DNA of 64,000 nt from Viscum album (GCA_963277665.1 OY728128.1:1868630988-1868694987); one strand, 5' to 3'. Counted from the stretch's first letter, positions 27,134 through 40,379 are shown. Notes: generated by a model not told the origin, from the sequence alone. Numbers and translations are program-made.

Positions 27134-29280
27134 TGTTTAACATCTCATTACCTTCTTTTAGGTATTTCTAGACCCTTTTATTGGTCTACTTTAAGCCTTT
27201 TTGTTTTTTTTTTGTAGTTGTTCCAAGAAAATTTGAAAATTTAGAATCATATGGGTTTGTCCATGATTGGAACACAATACAGTAAAACCATGCGGTTAGG
27301 ATATGAAAATAATGTTCCCTGGTATGAGCCATAAGAAGGGTTTGTATAGTTTTTCTAAATCATGTGGCCAACCCTTCCAAGCTATATAACCATAGCTAGT
27401 TAGGGTTTTCATGGTTGGAACAATATTTGAAAAATAGTACACCATCCTAGGAAAAATCTTGGTCCCTACCAGCAGGGGTTCATGGTTAGGGAACACATTT
27501 TTTCTAATAGTGTGGCCCTACCCCATCAAACAATTCATGTGGGTTTTAATTCCACCAAAATTTTAATTAAAAATCCAAATCTATCCATTTATGATTAGAA
27601 ATAAACCCATTCAACCCTAACTATAATTACTTTGTTGTGAAGGGTCCCAAGAAGTGAATTTGGATCCTCAAATACATTTTCTTTACAGATTGAAGCATCA
27701 TTGATCTCATTTGATCTTCTCCAGAAAAGTGGATCTCCTCTCGGGTGGTTTCTTCCAATCTCTATTTGTCTCCTCCATAGATAGTGATAGATCATCATGT
27801 TTTTAATGGATCTAAACTATGTTTTCTTGGATCTTGACTCTATGTTACATTTCTTGATCTCTTACATCATGTTCTTCATTGGAGATCCCATTGTGAGTGT
27901 TTTCTTTTACAATGTGATAAAAGGTAGGTTCAAACATATTTATTTTCCTTATTATTGAATCCCAAATGTGAATGATTTAGTTTAAATTAATTTTTAATTT
28001 ATTTTAAAACTATGACATGAAATAATTTTTTATTTGACTATAATTGGCAAAACATTTATTAAAAAACTCAAATTTTAATGAAATTTAATTTTGGGGAAGA
28101 TTTTGGGAAAATTATGAAATGATTTTGAAATTGATTTTATTAATTTTTTTGATATTGAACATTTATAAAAAAGGATCAAAGTAAAAAAAGACTAATGGAT
28201 TGAATTGATGAAAACCACTATTTTATTTTCCAAATTAGAAAGACATTTTGAAAACTAAAAACTATGTAATTTTTTAAATTTGTTAAAAATATTTTAATTT
28301 CCCATCTTTTATAGAATGATTTTTTGAAGAATGTGTTTTCTTGGGTATTTCATGGTAACTAGGAAAATCATGTTGGGACCTTAATTCTCTTGTAATGTAT
28401 TTATGATTAAAACTATTAGAAAAAAAACTATGACATAAATTCCCATGATGGGTTCCCCTATTTTGGTGTTGACTACCCATGATGGGTACCCCAATCAAGG
28501 TGTATTTTCATGTGCACACCTGACTAGAGTGGAGATCATTACTAAAATGTATGAGGATCTTGTTACCTAAAAAACTGACACACTGTAGGGATTTCAAACA
28601 TGATCCTATACGGTGATTTGGGACTCGATTATACTTTTAATTTATTATTTAATTGTTTTATTCATTCCAACAATTTTATATTTGTGTTTTATATAAAAAT
28701 TTTATTTAATTCATCTTTGATATATCTATTTTCTCTTTTAAATGTGAAATTTTAATTTGGTTTAAAATATGTGAATGTAATATCATGCCTTGTTTTTTTT
28801 AATTCAAAGAAGAATTAGTTTAATTATTATGAGACTAATTGTGGAACATTTAACAAGAATATAATGTGATTTATAGATCACATCTTAACTTTTCCTTTGG
28901 GTGTTTCTAGAATTTATTCTTCCAAGTCTGAGCAAAGGGAAAGTTCCTCTTATAGGTGGTGGATGTTCTTGATCCTTGTGACTATGGATTGATGATGATG
29001 ACTGGTGAAGTTGTTTTACACTTGTTACATAGAAGTTTATGAGACTTTATCCGTGTTAAAAAAAATATTTTGTATTTTTATCTATCTTATCAGGTATGGT
29101 TTTACATGTTATTTTATGGTACTGTCTCCCTTTGATAGTGTTATGAATGATTACTTTTATCTTAGATCTTCTACTCTTTTTTGGACAATTTGTTCCTTAT
29201 TTTATCTTTTTTGATGTTATGGGATCGTTTCTAACTAGGGTGGATTATTAATAGCCTTAATTATAAGATATATATGGATC
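27134..29280 (+). mobile_element. Element C, 5' LTR
   Basis: Homologous to 34153-36267. Matching blocks include tctcattacctt/tctcgttacctt at the start, the gtgaatttggatcct/gtgattttggatcct pair near 27653 and 34660, ataaaaggta at 27919/34910, and catgatgggt..ttggtgttgactac near 28443 against 35430-35458. It starts with TGTTTAACATCTC, against TGTAACTTCTC in the other copy. The two copies differ at many positions, so the element is old. ORFs within it are chance. Confidence 0.7.
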
Positions 29281-29291
29281 AGGTATCAAAG
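29281..29291 (+). other. Primer-binding site of element C
   Basis: Reads AGGTATCAAAG, 9 of 11 matching TGGTATCAGAG, placed at the end of the 5' LTR-like block. Confidence 0.5.
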
Positions 29292-29879
29292 TACCATGGT
29301 AATTGGCTGGTTCATGAAAATTTGGTAGTAGACGTGCAGGTTCGGCATCATTACTTGATGTCAGTATGTGGTTTGGGATGTCATGATGGGACTTTAGAGG
29401 TATTTGTGATTGAGTGACTCTCTAAATATCACTAATATGATCCTTAAGTCACCATAGGTATTTTTAAATGTTTTTTTAATAATTTTTTGATATTATTCTA
29501 TTATTTCCCCTTCCTTTAATTATATTTTATTTAAATCCCAATCTTAAATTTTTTTTATGGAATTTATATTCTTGTATCCAAATTAAATATATCCTTTAGG
29601 ATGTCTTTAGTGTTGTAATTTTATGTTTTGTACCCTCATTCCTCTAATAATACATGTGAATAGGTCCCATGAGGATGTTTTTGCTGAACCATATTGATGA
29701 AATCCTCCAGTGGACCAAAATCTTATTGATATGGTAGTGAGGGTTTCCCAAGATCCTTGAAATGTACCTAAACTTATAAATATTTGGGATTTGGTAGTGG
29801 AACCTTTAAGGAATGAAACTCATTATCATTCACAATATTTTTATTTTAAGAAGACACCTACTATCTAAGGCTCTAATGA

Positions 29880-30500
29880 TTCTCAAGAGTCTGAGGAATG
29901 GTTTAGAAAAATAGACCTTCTTTTTGAGTTCTTGGAAACACCTTATTTGATTAAGATGAAATGTTCCACCTCTAAGATGGAAGGGAATAGCTGGAGATGT
30001 TAGTATTTGATAGTTATGGAAAATAAGCACGCTGGTTCATAATGAAAACAATTTTGAGTTACTTTCACTGATCAGTTATATCCAAAATCTATGGTCTTAG
30101 TGAGATCCATATATTTTCTAAAACTCTAGTGGGATGACATGATTTGTACTCAGTATAAAAACCATTTTCTGATCTTGTATAGTTTTCTAATGTGATGGTG
30201 ACCAATGAGAAGCTGAAAGAATATAAAATTGAGATAGGTCATTCACTTGACATCTGATCTCAGGTTTTCTAGTTGAATCTGTCTTCTTATGTTGATGTGT
30301 TGGATAGGGAGTTGATGTTTTATCTTCACCTTGATGGTATGTCAGGGTTGATGATAGTCTATTTTTCTCCCATTGTTAGTTCCATGACTTCCTTTAAATT
30401 AAAGTGGAATCATGATGAATTATGTAGTTTTTCTAGATATGGGGCATCTTCAAAACCCCCTGAAATGCTTGTTAAAGGCCCATTGACTTTCTCTTAGTTT
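29880..30500 (+). pseudogene. Element C gag relic
   Basis: The plus-strand reading 29881-30000 gives SQESEEWFRKIDLLFEFLE followed by YLIKMKCSTSKMEGNSW, which fits the Ty3/gypsy capsid (Retrotrans_gag) pattern of an E/W-rich helix and a distal Trp. The frame breaks at a stop just after, and further pieces continue in other frames to about 30.5 kb. The zinc-knuckle part is not clear. It lies about 600 bp after the PBS, a normal leader length. Confidence 0.6.
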
Positions 30501-30642
30501 AATAAGTTTAGAAATTCAATATGTTTTTTCACTAATATGCCAATAATCTATGGCACTTTTGGTTACTCATGACACTTAAGGATGATCTAACATTTTTTAT
30601 GCTCTGTACAGTGGCACATGATCATCAATATAAAAGAGTAAT

Positions 30643-31060
30643 ATGGTGAAATATGATTCATCTATATCTAAGGGGTTTCAACAATATACATATAGAAAAA
30701 ATATTCTTCACATAGTTAAAGATCCTCTAGAGGAAACTGATGTAGGTCCAATGACTGTGAGAGGTACCATCACGATAGCTTCATCTTTAATGATAGATTT
30801 AATTGATATTGGAACATCTCTCCAATTTATATCTACTCATATTGTGAACCTTATAAATCTTTATATTTATATTTTCTCTTATGTTATGGATATAACAATT
30901 CCCCTCAGAATAAATAGGGATAAGGTTCATCAATGTTCTGATTGTGTTTTCTCTTTATCATATATTTAGCATAGCATGAATTCTATGGTTTTCAACATTA
31001 ATCCTCTTGGTTTCATCCTTAGGATAGATTGGTGTATTAATAATAAGGAATGAATTTAGA
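30643..31060 (+). pseudogene. Element C aspartic protease relic
   Basis: An open 108-residue reading contains VRGTITIASSLMIDLIDIGT and then SLQFISTHIV, matching the retropepsin-like pattern GTxxxxxxxALxLIDTGASHSFIS. The catalytic Asp is residue 55 (codon 30805-30807); the flanking Gly is kept, while the usual T/S-G-A is I-G-T. A downstream piece (NINPLGFILRIDW, near 31000) fits the closing LG..ILGMDWL motif with its Met/Gly lost. Position between gag and RT fits Ty3/gypsy order. Confidence 0.75.
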
Positions 31061-31299
31061 ATTATATTTGATGATTTTCCTTTATTACACCTGATATAGT
31101 GTGGTTAAGCTTCTAGAGAGAATGGGACACAAGTTCGAGTAGAAATGTGTTATATTTTCCATAATTCGGAGAGGTAATATCAGTGATTTTTTTTGAATTT
31201 GAGTGATAATATTGTAGTGATGATCTCCTAAAGTCACCATTGATTTTACTAGCATGTTTACCTATAATTTATTTGGTATGTCACCAGTAAGAGAGGTAG

Positions 31300-32100
31300 A
31301 GTTATCTATCAATTAAGTACATGATACTCAGCCAATATCTATTTCTTCATATCTTATGGAATTAGCAGAGTTGAAATTGCTAATGGTTATGTTTTATGAT
31401 ATTTTATAGAAATTCCTTATATGAAATATTGTTATACCTTGGGTGACTCTTATTCTCTTTGTGAAGAAACCTAATGGAACACTTCACCTCTGTGTTGACT
31501 ACTAAAAACCCAATCTATTTACATTAAAGAATCATAATATTTTATAATGGATTGAATCTTTTTTTTGATTAGTTTAAATGGGTAATGTGGTTATCAAATA
31601 CAGATCATCGATCTGGTTATTTTCATTTGAGAATAAAATAATTTTACATTTAAAAGGACACATATAGGAGTAGGTAAGGCCATTATAAGTATTTTGTCAT
31701 GAAATTTTGTCTAAATAATACACTTACGGACTTTATGGATATCATGAATAGGATTCCCCATGAATAACTCAGATCATTAATAGTAATATCTTTATAGTAT
31801 ATCATGGTTTACTCCAAGACTAATAAGGATCATCTGTAGGATTTTAGAGTATTCCTTCAAATATACAGAGAGCACATAATTTATTTGAAGTCTTAAAAAA
31901 GTAATTTCTGGAATTAGGTACTGATATTCCTTGGACACGTGGTTTTTGAGGAATTAATCATATTCAATAATAAGAGGGTGAAGGCTATTATAACATTGGG
32001 AAACCAAGTAATGTATTTGAGAAGAAAAACATCTTGGTATTGGAGGGATATTACCATTGGGTTTTAAAATATTTCTTGAAGCTAGATTCTCTTATGATCA
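31300..32100 (+). pseudogene. Element C reverse transcriptase relic
   Basis: Recognisable pieces in order: ILFVKKPNGTLHLCVDY (family pattern VLFVKKKDGTxRLCVDYR), TLKNHNIL, then MVYSKTNKDHL and a FLGHVV segment. The YxDD active-site position reads SL-stop-Y (tagtat at 31795-31800), so both catalytic Asp residues are lost. Multiple stops and frame shifts. Confidence 0.75.
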
Positions 32101-32204
32101 CTCTCACTTGTAAGGTAGTGATGTTTTTATAGAAAGAAAAATGTCATAGATTTATATTTTAGTATTAAAAAATATTCCACAATAGTGTTGATTCATCTAT
32201 AATC

Positions 32205-32580
32205 CAGACAGAGCTTCGTGGTCTTATTTGATGATTCTGGTTTGGGTTTGGGACATCTTCTTATGTATGGTGAACATGTGATATACTATGTATCTAGAAA
32301 TATTAGGATACATGAGAAACATTATTTAAACCATGTTATTAAACTCATAGTTGTGATTCATGATTTAAAGAGTTAACATAAATTCATTTTTATAGAAAAT
32401 TTTACCATTCCTTGAGACCACAAAATATTGATTTTTATTTTCTCTAAAAAAGATGTGAAACTCAAAATAATTTATTGGTTGGAATACCTTTAGTATTTTT
32501 ATTTTTACATTGCCTACACCTTGGGGAAGTGAAATTTCATTACTGATTCTATGAGAAGGAAAATTCTAAACCATTATGTG
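32205..32580 (+). pseudogene. Element C RNase H relic
   Basis: Translation gives VVLFDDSGLGLGHLLMYGEH, then VIYYVSRNIRIHEKHYLNHV, matching the Ty3/gypsy RNase H pattern DAS..GLGxVLMQ..xVIAYASRQLxxHExNYxxHDLEL. It follows the RT relic directly. Later stops disable it. Confidence 0.7.
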
Positions 32581-32639
32581 ATTAAATAACCCAAAGAGTG
32601 AAACATGATGACTCTTTTCATAGTTTCATTTAGAATACT

Positions 32640-33960
32640 GGGTGGAAGAGGTCAATATTTACATGAAAAGTGTTTCTTTGGCCAATTGCATTAAAAAGAT
32701 GACTATTTGCGAGAATCACCTTGAAAATGAATTCAGTGGGATTAGGGATTCTATTTATAATAGGGAGACCATCGGTGAATGAAAGATATATTTTGAGGGC
32801 ATCCTATGTTTTCAGAATCTATTTTCTTTACTTTTTTTATAAGGAAATTAGTAATGGTGGATTTTCATAATTAATTTTACGAATTACAGCATAGATCTGT
32901 TAAGTTGTTTTATGATAAATAAGGATGATTCTGGTGGATGATTATGAGAAAAGACATCTTTGACTTTTTATCTTGTTTTTATTTGTATATGTAGGTTAAA
33001 GCCAAGCACCAGAGACCTTTGAGTTTGCCTTTTCCACTTCTAGTGTTGACTTCGAAGTGGGGTGATATTTTTATGGACTTTTTTGTTGGGTTTCTAAGCA
33101 CCCCTATGAAAAAGTATATGATATGGGTTTTGATCGATTGGCTGACAAAATCATCTCAATTTTTATCAATCCATGAGACAAAATATTATGAGGACTGGGT
33201 ATGTCACTATGTGTATGATATTTTTAGATTACACAAATATATTTCTTCTATAGTCTCATATAAGGATCCCTATATTATTTCTCGCTTCTGGGGAGACCTC
33301 TATGGGGCACTAAGAAAATAGGTATATTTTAGCACGCTATATCATCTGCAGATGGACGGACATAATGAATGAACTATAAAAATTTATAAGGACAATATTC
33401 TCTCTCAAAATATTGATTTTGGTGGAGCTTGGGACATCCATTTCATACTGGTTCAGTTTTATTATAATAATAGTTACAATTGTGTAATTTAGATGGAAAC
33501 TTTTGTGGAATTGTATGGTCATCTTTATAAATATTTATTGGGTTAGTCATAGATGGGTGAATGTCATTTGGATGGGAAAATTTTAGTCTAATAGATGAAA
33601 AAATATTAATTTGATTCATCAAATAATATTTATAGAACAGCACAAATACAAATATCATGATGATGGTCATTGGGGACTATTTGAGTTTTTAGTTGGTGAC
33701 CAGGTGTTTTTCAATGTTTCACCTCATTTAGGTCATCGAAATCTTCGTAAATTAGGGAAGCTTATGCCTCGGTGTGTGGGACCTTTTCATGTTGTTAAGA
33801 AGGTGTAAAAAGTGGAATACAATTAATCACTTCCACCATATTTTATGTTACTACATAATGTGTTTTATATATTAAAACTTCATAATTATCTTTATGACAA
33901 ATCTCATGTCTTAATCTAGGAAGATCTTACTGTTGAGCCAAATTTAGCCATGACTGAGCA
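32640..33960 (+). pseudogene. Element C integrase relic
   Basis: The open stretch 33019-33321 (100 residues) covers the catalytic core: DIFMDFFVGF with the first Asp (residue 20), IWVLIDWLTKSSQFLSIHE, and SIVSYKDP, where the second catalytic Asp is replaced by Tyr (residue 81). The third block follows near 33345 as LQMDGHNE with the Glu kept, then a stop. The barrel domain is open at 33611-33808 (VGDQVFFNVSP, then CVGPFHVVKKV), and the tail near 33850-33935 gives LLHNVFYILKLHNY and KSHVL. I see no chromodomain after it. Confidence 0.85.
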
Positions 33961-34139
33961 TCGATTTTAGAATTTTGATGGTTCTTCATAGTAGGATGAT
34001 ACCATTTGTTCATATACTATGGAATTATGGTTCTAATTCACATGATATGTGGGAATATGATTCCTTGATGTGGGTGAAGTGGACTCATCACTTTGACATG
34101 AAATCTTCTTGATAGGATTTCTGGGGACATAAAGTGTTT

Positions 34140-34152
34140 ATGGTGGGTAGGT
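34140..34152 (+). other. Decayed polypurine tract of element C
   Basis: atggtgggtaggt directly precedes the TGTAAC start of the 3' LTR; it resembles the intact tract aaggggggtagaa of the young elements. Confidence 0.55.
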
Positions 34153-36267
34153 TGTAACTTCTCGTTACCTTCAATTACGTATTTCTTGACCATTATCTTG
34201 ATATACTTTAAATTGGATCTTGTTTTTTGGTCATTATATAAGAAATTTTATAATTTTTGAATCTTAAGGGGTAGTTCATTCTTTTCACATGGTTATGGAA
34301 AACCATACGATTTGGCCCAGCAAGTCGTGTGACCAGATGCGAGCCATTGGAAGGTGGTACATGATTTTCATAAATCATGCATCCAGGCCCTCCAAATCAT
34401 GTTACCTATATCAATGAGGTTTTTCATGGTATGAACATGATTTTCAAAATCATACACCCTCCTAAGGAAACCTTGAACCCTACCTGAATGGGAAAAAAAT
34501 TTCTAACCGTGCATTCCATCCTAGAAAATTATGCACATGAGTTTGTATTCCCCAAAAAAATTAAAAATACCACCCCCAATTTTTATGATGCTTAATCACC
34601 CCGTTAGATGCTAACTTAAATTACTTGGTTATGAACGCTCTCAAGAGGTGATTTTGGATCCTAAAACATCTTTTTTTGGATCAAAGTGTTTTTTTTTCTT
34701 ATTCGATCACCTCTAGGTAAGTGGATACCCTATCATTTAATTTATTCTAATATCTCTTTCTCTCTTCTTTAGAGAGTGATGGATAACTATTTTTTGATAG
34801 ATCTAAAATCATTTTTGTTGAATCTTGATTCTAGGATGCAATTCATGATCTCTTAAGCATCGCTCTTTAATGGAAATATTATTAAGGGTGTTTTCTTTGA
34901 CTTTGTAATAAAAGGTATGCGGTTAGATATTTCATTTCCTACTAATTAAAACTTTAATTTTTTTATTAAATTATAATATATATTTAATTGATTTAAAAAC
35001 ACTGATTTGAAAGGATTTTATGTGTGATTTGAAATGGAATGAAATGTGTGAAAACCCCCATTTTAAATGGAATTGAAATGTGGTACAATTTTGGGGAAAT
35101 GATGGATTGATTTGAGAAAATGATTTGATGTTAAACCTTGGGAAAAAATGAATTAAAGTGAAAAATTATTTGAAATGTCATGAAGTAATGAAAACCTCTC
35201 TTTTGGTTTTCAAATAAGAAAGGCTTGTAGAAAACTAAAAACTACAAAAAAAAAATTAATTGATTTTAAATGTTTAAATTTCCAATATTTTATTTATTGA
35301 TTCTTGGAATCACATGTTATCTTGGGTAGCTTGTCGTAAATAGGATATTCCCTGTAGAAAGTTTCCTCCATAGGAATGGATTGATGATAAACAAAAGTTA
35401 CCAAAACAATTATGGCATGACTTCCCATAATGATTTCCACTATTGGGGTGTCGACTACACATTATGGATTCCAGGATTGGGAAATGCTATTGTGTGCACA
35501 CCTAAATAGAGAATATATCATTATTAAGATGTGTGAGTATCCTATTACCTAAAAAACTAACTTACCATGAGGATTTATTAAATGGTTCTTTGATATGGAT
35601 TGTGACTTGATTATACATGTCATTTATTGTTGAAATTTTTTATTAATTCCAACTATTTTATATAATTGTTTTATATAAAATGTTTATTTAAGCCAATTTT
35701 GATATATCTATATTCTATTTTAAATGTGAAATCATATTTTGGTTCAAAATATGTGAACAAAATACCATGACTTGTTTATTTAAATTAATTAAATAATTGG
35801 ATCAATTGTTATGACATTGATTATAAAACACTTGGTAAGACTCTAATAGGATTTATAGATAATAGAAAACATTTTCCATTGGTTTTTTGTTGAATTTATT
35901 CTCTTATTTCTAAGAAAATGGAAATAACCACTTTTATGTGGTGTATTTTTTTGATACTTGGGACCACGTATTTATGGTGGTGACCGATTGAGATATTTTC
36001 CACTTATTTCATATGATTTTTTGGATAATTTTCATTGTTTGACATTATTTTTTCCATTAGTATGTTTTTCTATATGATCAGATATAGTTTTAGCTATTTT
36101 ATTCGGGTGTTGTCTCCCATTTGGTGTGTTGAGAATTATAACATGTGTCTTATATATTCCACTATTTTTTGGTAAATTCATTCCCTCTTTGACCTTGTAT
36201 AATGGAAGGTTCTTGTAACTAAACTATGGGGATCAGAAATTCCCTTTGGGCTATTTTAGAGCCTATT
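34153..36267 (+). mobile_element. Element C, 3' LTR
   Basis: Starts TGTAACTTCTCG right after the polypurine tract and aligns with 27134-29280. The end is uncertain: similarity to the 5' copy continues past a PBS-like motif (TGGGTATCAG at 36268-36277) for roughly 60 bp, and perhaps weakly to about 36.5 kb. Either the LTR is longer than drawn, or this LTR is followed by its own type of internal leader. Confidence 0.6.
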
Positions 36268-37339
36268 TGGGTATCAGGGGACCCAGGTATTTGTGCTAGT
36301 TCTTGACACAAGTTATCATTAATGGGATTTTGTATTCTCGATTTCTTCTATTATAGTTGTACTAATATATTTTTGTTGGATATGCCCATGGTTTTATGTT
36401 TTATTGATTTTCAACATTGGGCTAGTAAAACATGGGGAGCATTAGATCATGAATCATTATAGAAACATATGCATATATATTTCAGGTATTTTCCAATCCC
36501 TACATATGTCATTTTTTATTATTTTTTGCATATTTTTTATTAATTTCTATATTATTAATTTTTAACATTTCATGTTGGAATTTTTTTCGGTTGCATAATT
36601 TTTCCCATCAACCTAAATAGTGTTTTCTATATAGATTAATTATAACACTCCACCTAAAAAAATTTATTGTTGTTAAATCTATAGAAACATAGTTACATAG
36701 GCTGAAACATTTTGGTGGTTTCATTTAAATGGATTTATAATTATTGTTCATATTATTATGCCTATATAAATTGGGAATGATATTTGTATGACTAAACCAT
36801 CGTATCTGGACTTGTTATATTCTATAAATAGATGTAAAAGGCTGGTTGTGATTAAATGGAATGGAATTGTAACTTATAAATATTTAGTATTTAAAAATGA
36901 GAATAAAAATACATATATTTCAACCATTATATATATACTAGAAAAAAATTAAATTCCTAATATTGATAAAATTGGTTACAATTAAATAGGGATGAAAATT
37001 GCAATAAAAATAGTGTTTTCCTCAATAAATTAGAAATCAAAATTGTAGATAACATAAGCCTTATGATAAAAACATTAATCTTACATTATGAACTGCCTTT
37101 ATAATGGGTAGTTTTTTTGGTATACCTCTTATAAAAAGGTATAGTGCTTGTATTGTTTCCAATCTATAATTTCTTTTCCCTTGTATCTTTTTTATAGGAA
37201 ATTTCTTATCATTATAGACATATTCTTCCATAAAATCCTCAAGTTGAGCTCTAAGGGGGATGAATATACTTCTTAAGTGGTGGTATCTAAACCCCCTATA
37301 GTTTCACATGTGACACACCCTATAGTACCACATGTTTCT
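36268..37339 (+). other. Leader-like stretch between C and D gag, no gene
   Basis: Begins with the PBS-like TGGGTATCAG. A TTATAACACTCC motif near 36643 resembles an LTR start but has no visible partner. No coding signal until the gag relic of D. It probably holds the rest of the D leader, plus possibly the end of C. Confidence 0.4.
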
Positions 37340-38060
37340 CATGGAATAGGAACTGATGATCATCTCACAAAATGATTTAAACATGTCATCTAGTCTACGG
37401 ATGGAGCTCCATGATCTACACAAACTATGTATGAGTTGATGATAGTTTTCCTATAGAATCATCCTACTAATTTATAGGGGGGAGGTAGTCCCCTGGCTAT
37501 AGAGTCTTGGATAGAGTCTACACTCATGATCGTTGAGATTTTAAAATTTTCTATAGAAATGATGGTGAATATTGTAATTTATATTATCTGTGTATCTTCA
37601 AAGAAAGGGTGGTATGTTCTTACCCTAGAAGATCACCATCAGGATATATTTTTAAGGGGTTTATAAAATAGTTTCTAGGAAATATTTTTCCCAATGATGA
37701 TCTGTGGTAATCAATCTAATGAGTTCATGAATCAAAAAAATTGTATTATATCCCTCATGGATTACTCATCTAATTTTACCAGTATCCAATGCTTTGCTCC
37801 AACTCTTATCGATGATGAGATATTTAGAGAGGGACACTTTGATAATGGGAGAAAATATTCCATCTGATTTTTGGTGAAAATATTTTTTCTAACAACATTC
37901 ATTGACATAGTGAATAAGTCCCTTATCTCTAAGAAAACTCTAAGTGTATTTAAATGTACAAGGTGTGGTGGATCACCTTCTACACCATGCAGAACATCAA
38001 TCAGTGGAAGGAAGAATCAATTTGAGTCATTTTATGAGGCTAGTGGTTACTAGAGTTTGT
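37340..38060 (+). pseudogene. Element D gag relic
   Basis: Plus-strand pieces fit the Ty3/gypsy capsid order: GGGSPLAIESWIESTLMIVEI (family pattern GGxDPLxAExWL..IEKIFE), then EIFFPMMICGNQSNEFMNQK, then the open reading 37871-38053 (VKIFFLTTFIDIVNKSLISK). The following Cys-rich segment (FKCTRCGGSPSTPC) may be a damaged zinc-knuckle zone. Several stops interrupt it. Divergent from the gag of element C. Confidence 0.65.
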
Positions 38061-38439
38061 GTTTTTTTTGTTATGCATTATTCCATCAGTATGGAAGGTA
38101 GGGTCACATGAATCCCCCATGAAATAAATAACTAGTGGATTGTCGAGAATGCATCAAAATATGCCATATATAGAGATTTATCATGATTTTTCAACTAATG
38201 CCTAATGGGAATGGATCTGTATCATCTCTGAGTTCTAGAGGGGGATCTATTAATATGTGCTATATAGGAATTTGGATAACTACTGTCTATTCATGCCATG
38301 GAAGTAGTCAAGTTCAAGTGAGTTAGAAGCAAGTAGTGAAGTTCCAACATAGTAGGCCTACTTTGGTAGGTTAGAATATATATTAGTAAAATAGATCCAT
38401 CCATTTATATGATGTGGAACCTACACCTGAGGAGCATAG

Positions 38440-38720
38440 AATTGAGACATATATAGTATAAGGTAGGATCACTATTGTCTCCAATTTAGTATATTCTTTG
38501 TTTAACTCAAGGAAATCACACTCATTCATATTTATATATTTGGTGGAAATTCATGGTCTCAAAATTTAATATTTGTTCATGTTTTTTTCTATTTACACAC
38601 CGTTGGGAATACATTCAGAGATTTATTATTGTTTCAAGTAGTTTCCTATTGATGTAGGTGGATATCATTTATTAACAAACCATTTCATCCTCATGATGAT
38701 AGGAATTGTCATAATTAGAA
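38440..38720 (+). pseudogene. Element D aspartic protease relic
   Basis: Reading gives GRITIVSNLVYSLFNSRKSH then SFIFIYLVEIHGLK, and further on TPLGIHSEIYYCFK. This aligns with the pattern GxIxxxxxxxxVLFDSGASHSFIS..AxxxGL....PLxVxTPLG. The catalytic Asp position is Asn (FNSR instead of FDSG; codon at about 38504-38506), so the enzyme is dead even apart from the stops. Confidence 0.7.
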
Positions 38721-39039
38721 GTATGTAATGATTTATAATGATTTCAAGCCTGTATTGATTATTATTTCAAGAAGGTTTCTTTATTATCCCTTGATTGTGT
38801 TATATTTTTTCAAAAGGGTTAATGTAATGTCCAGGGTGGTAAAGATAAACCTAGTCATCATGGGATGGGTTGAGTATTTTCCAATATTTCTAAATTTTAT
38901 CATAATTATTAGTGAGTATGGTATACTATCTTTCCTCCAATGGTAGAGTGATCCAAATATATATTTCCAAATTACTTATCTGGGATAAAACATAGTGTTC
39001 ACCTTGAAACTTTTTTAAGGAGTGAAATGAGTATCTATT

Positions 39040-39640
39040 CCTTCATATAAGATGTCTCTTACTCGGCTCTAGAAACTAAATATGATATTGGAGGACTTGG
39101 AATATGAAGGGTTTATATAACCCAATATCTCTCCTAGGGGTTTAAAAATAATTTTTCTAAGACAAATTATGTAACATTACTTATATCTGTGTATCATCAA
39201 CTATTTAACCAACTCAAAGTTAAGTATCATTACCCACTTCCTCATCCAAATGATCTCTTCATCCCAATCTAAGGGTCTGATGTCTTACAGAAGATTAATT
39301 TTAGATTGGTATATTACTAGGTGAGAGTTAGATCTACAAATATACCATTTATAGCCTTCAATTGAAGGTAAGGTCCTTAAAATGATCTAGTGGTTCCATT
39401 TATTTTATCAAACACACTTACTGTCTTTATAGACATGATGAGTTAAGTTTTCCAACCATACATAAAATCCATTGTAGTCATTTTTTTTGGATGATATCTT
39501 AGTGTAGAATCATACTATACATGATCATTTAAAACTCTTGGAAATAATATTTAGTACACTTATATAACATAAGGTATATGGTGATATCACTGAATGCCAC
39601 TTCTGGATTGGAAAATTCAACTTCTTAAGTCACATTAACC
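39040..39640 (+). pseudogene. Element D reverse transcriptase relic
   Basis: Opening block PSYKMSLTRL (family PSxYRMAPxEL), then LEDLEYEGFI and PNISPRG. The active site is intact as FFLDDILV, Asp codons at 39490-39495, followed by a stop, then HDHLKLLE and a CHFWIGKFNFLSHI segment matching KCEFWxxEVxFLGHV. Frames are broken between the blocks. Confidence 0.75.
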
Positions 39641-39699
39641 TTTAACATGGGTGGAAATGGATATATAGAAGGTGAGATAATTTTTTTAGGAGAATACCA

Positions 39700-40260
39700 A
39701 TAATTGGTTTCACATCTAATGCATCTTGGTTCTAGTCAATTACTATCGAAATTTATCTATAACATTTTTTACCATGAAGCACTACTCATAGGATTGAGCA
39801 AGAAGTGTGTAAGGTTATCATGGTCTGAAACTTGTTAGGAGGCCTTTTAGGAGTTGATTGGAAGTATAATCTTAGTAAAAAACATGAGTTTTCCTATGAG
39901 GTGAGAGGTTATACATTTGTTGGTGATGCCTTAGGCTTCAGGATACGTTCTATTTTGATACAAGGGGAATGATTTTTGGATTACTTTTCTTCTCAACTGA
40001 GACCTTATGATCATAATTACCTATCAAACAACCTTTATTAATCATCTATTATTCTTTCCATTCCTTTTTATCTACTGAGGGAATGTATAATGGTTTACAC
40101 AGACCATAAAATATGTAAATATATATTCTCTCAACATTAATTGAACATAATGTAGAGGATATGTGTTGAATATATTCAATCTTTCTATTTTGTGGTTTCT
40201 TATATATTAGGTAAAGTCCATGCTATTTCTGATTCTTGAAGTTAAAGGGATTAGACTCAA
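39700..40260 (+). pseudogene. Element D RNase H relic
   Basis: The clear part is RECIMVYTDHKICKYIFSQ near 40080-40135, matching the pattern WRHYLYGxxxxVYTDHKSLKYIFSQ, followed by FYFVVSYILGKVHAISDS (pattern YHPGKANVVADALS). The N-terminal half, near 39.7-40.0 kb, is only faintly visible. Confidence 0.65.
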
Positions 40261-40379
40261 GTTGTTCACAAAGAAAGTAGTAAATGGAAATTAATGTACC
40301 TTATTTTTGAAATGTTTTTGAGTGTATATGGGTGTTTAGAAAACATATACACATGGATTTAATAGTGACCTTATCACTT

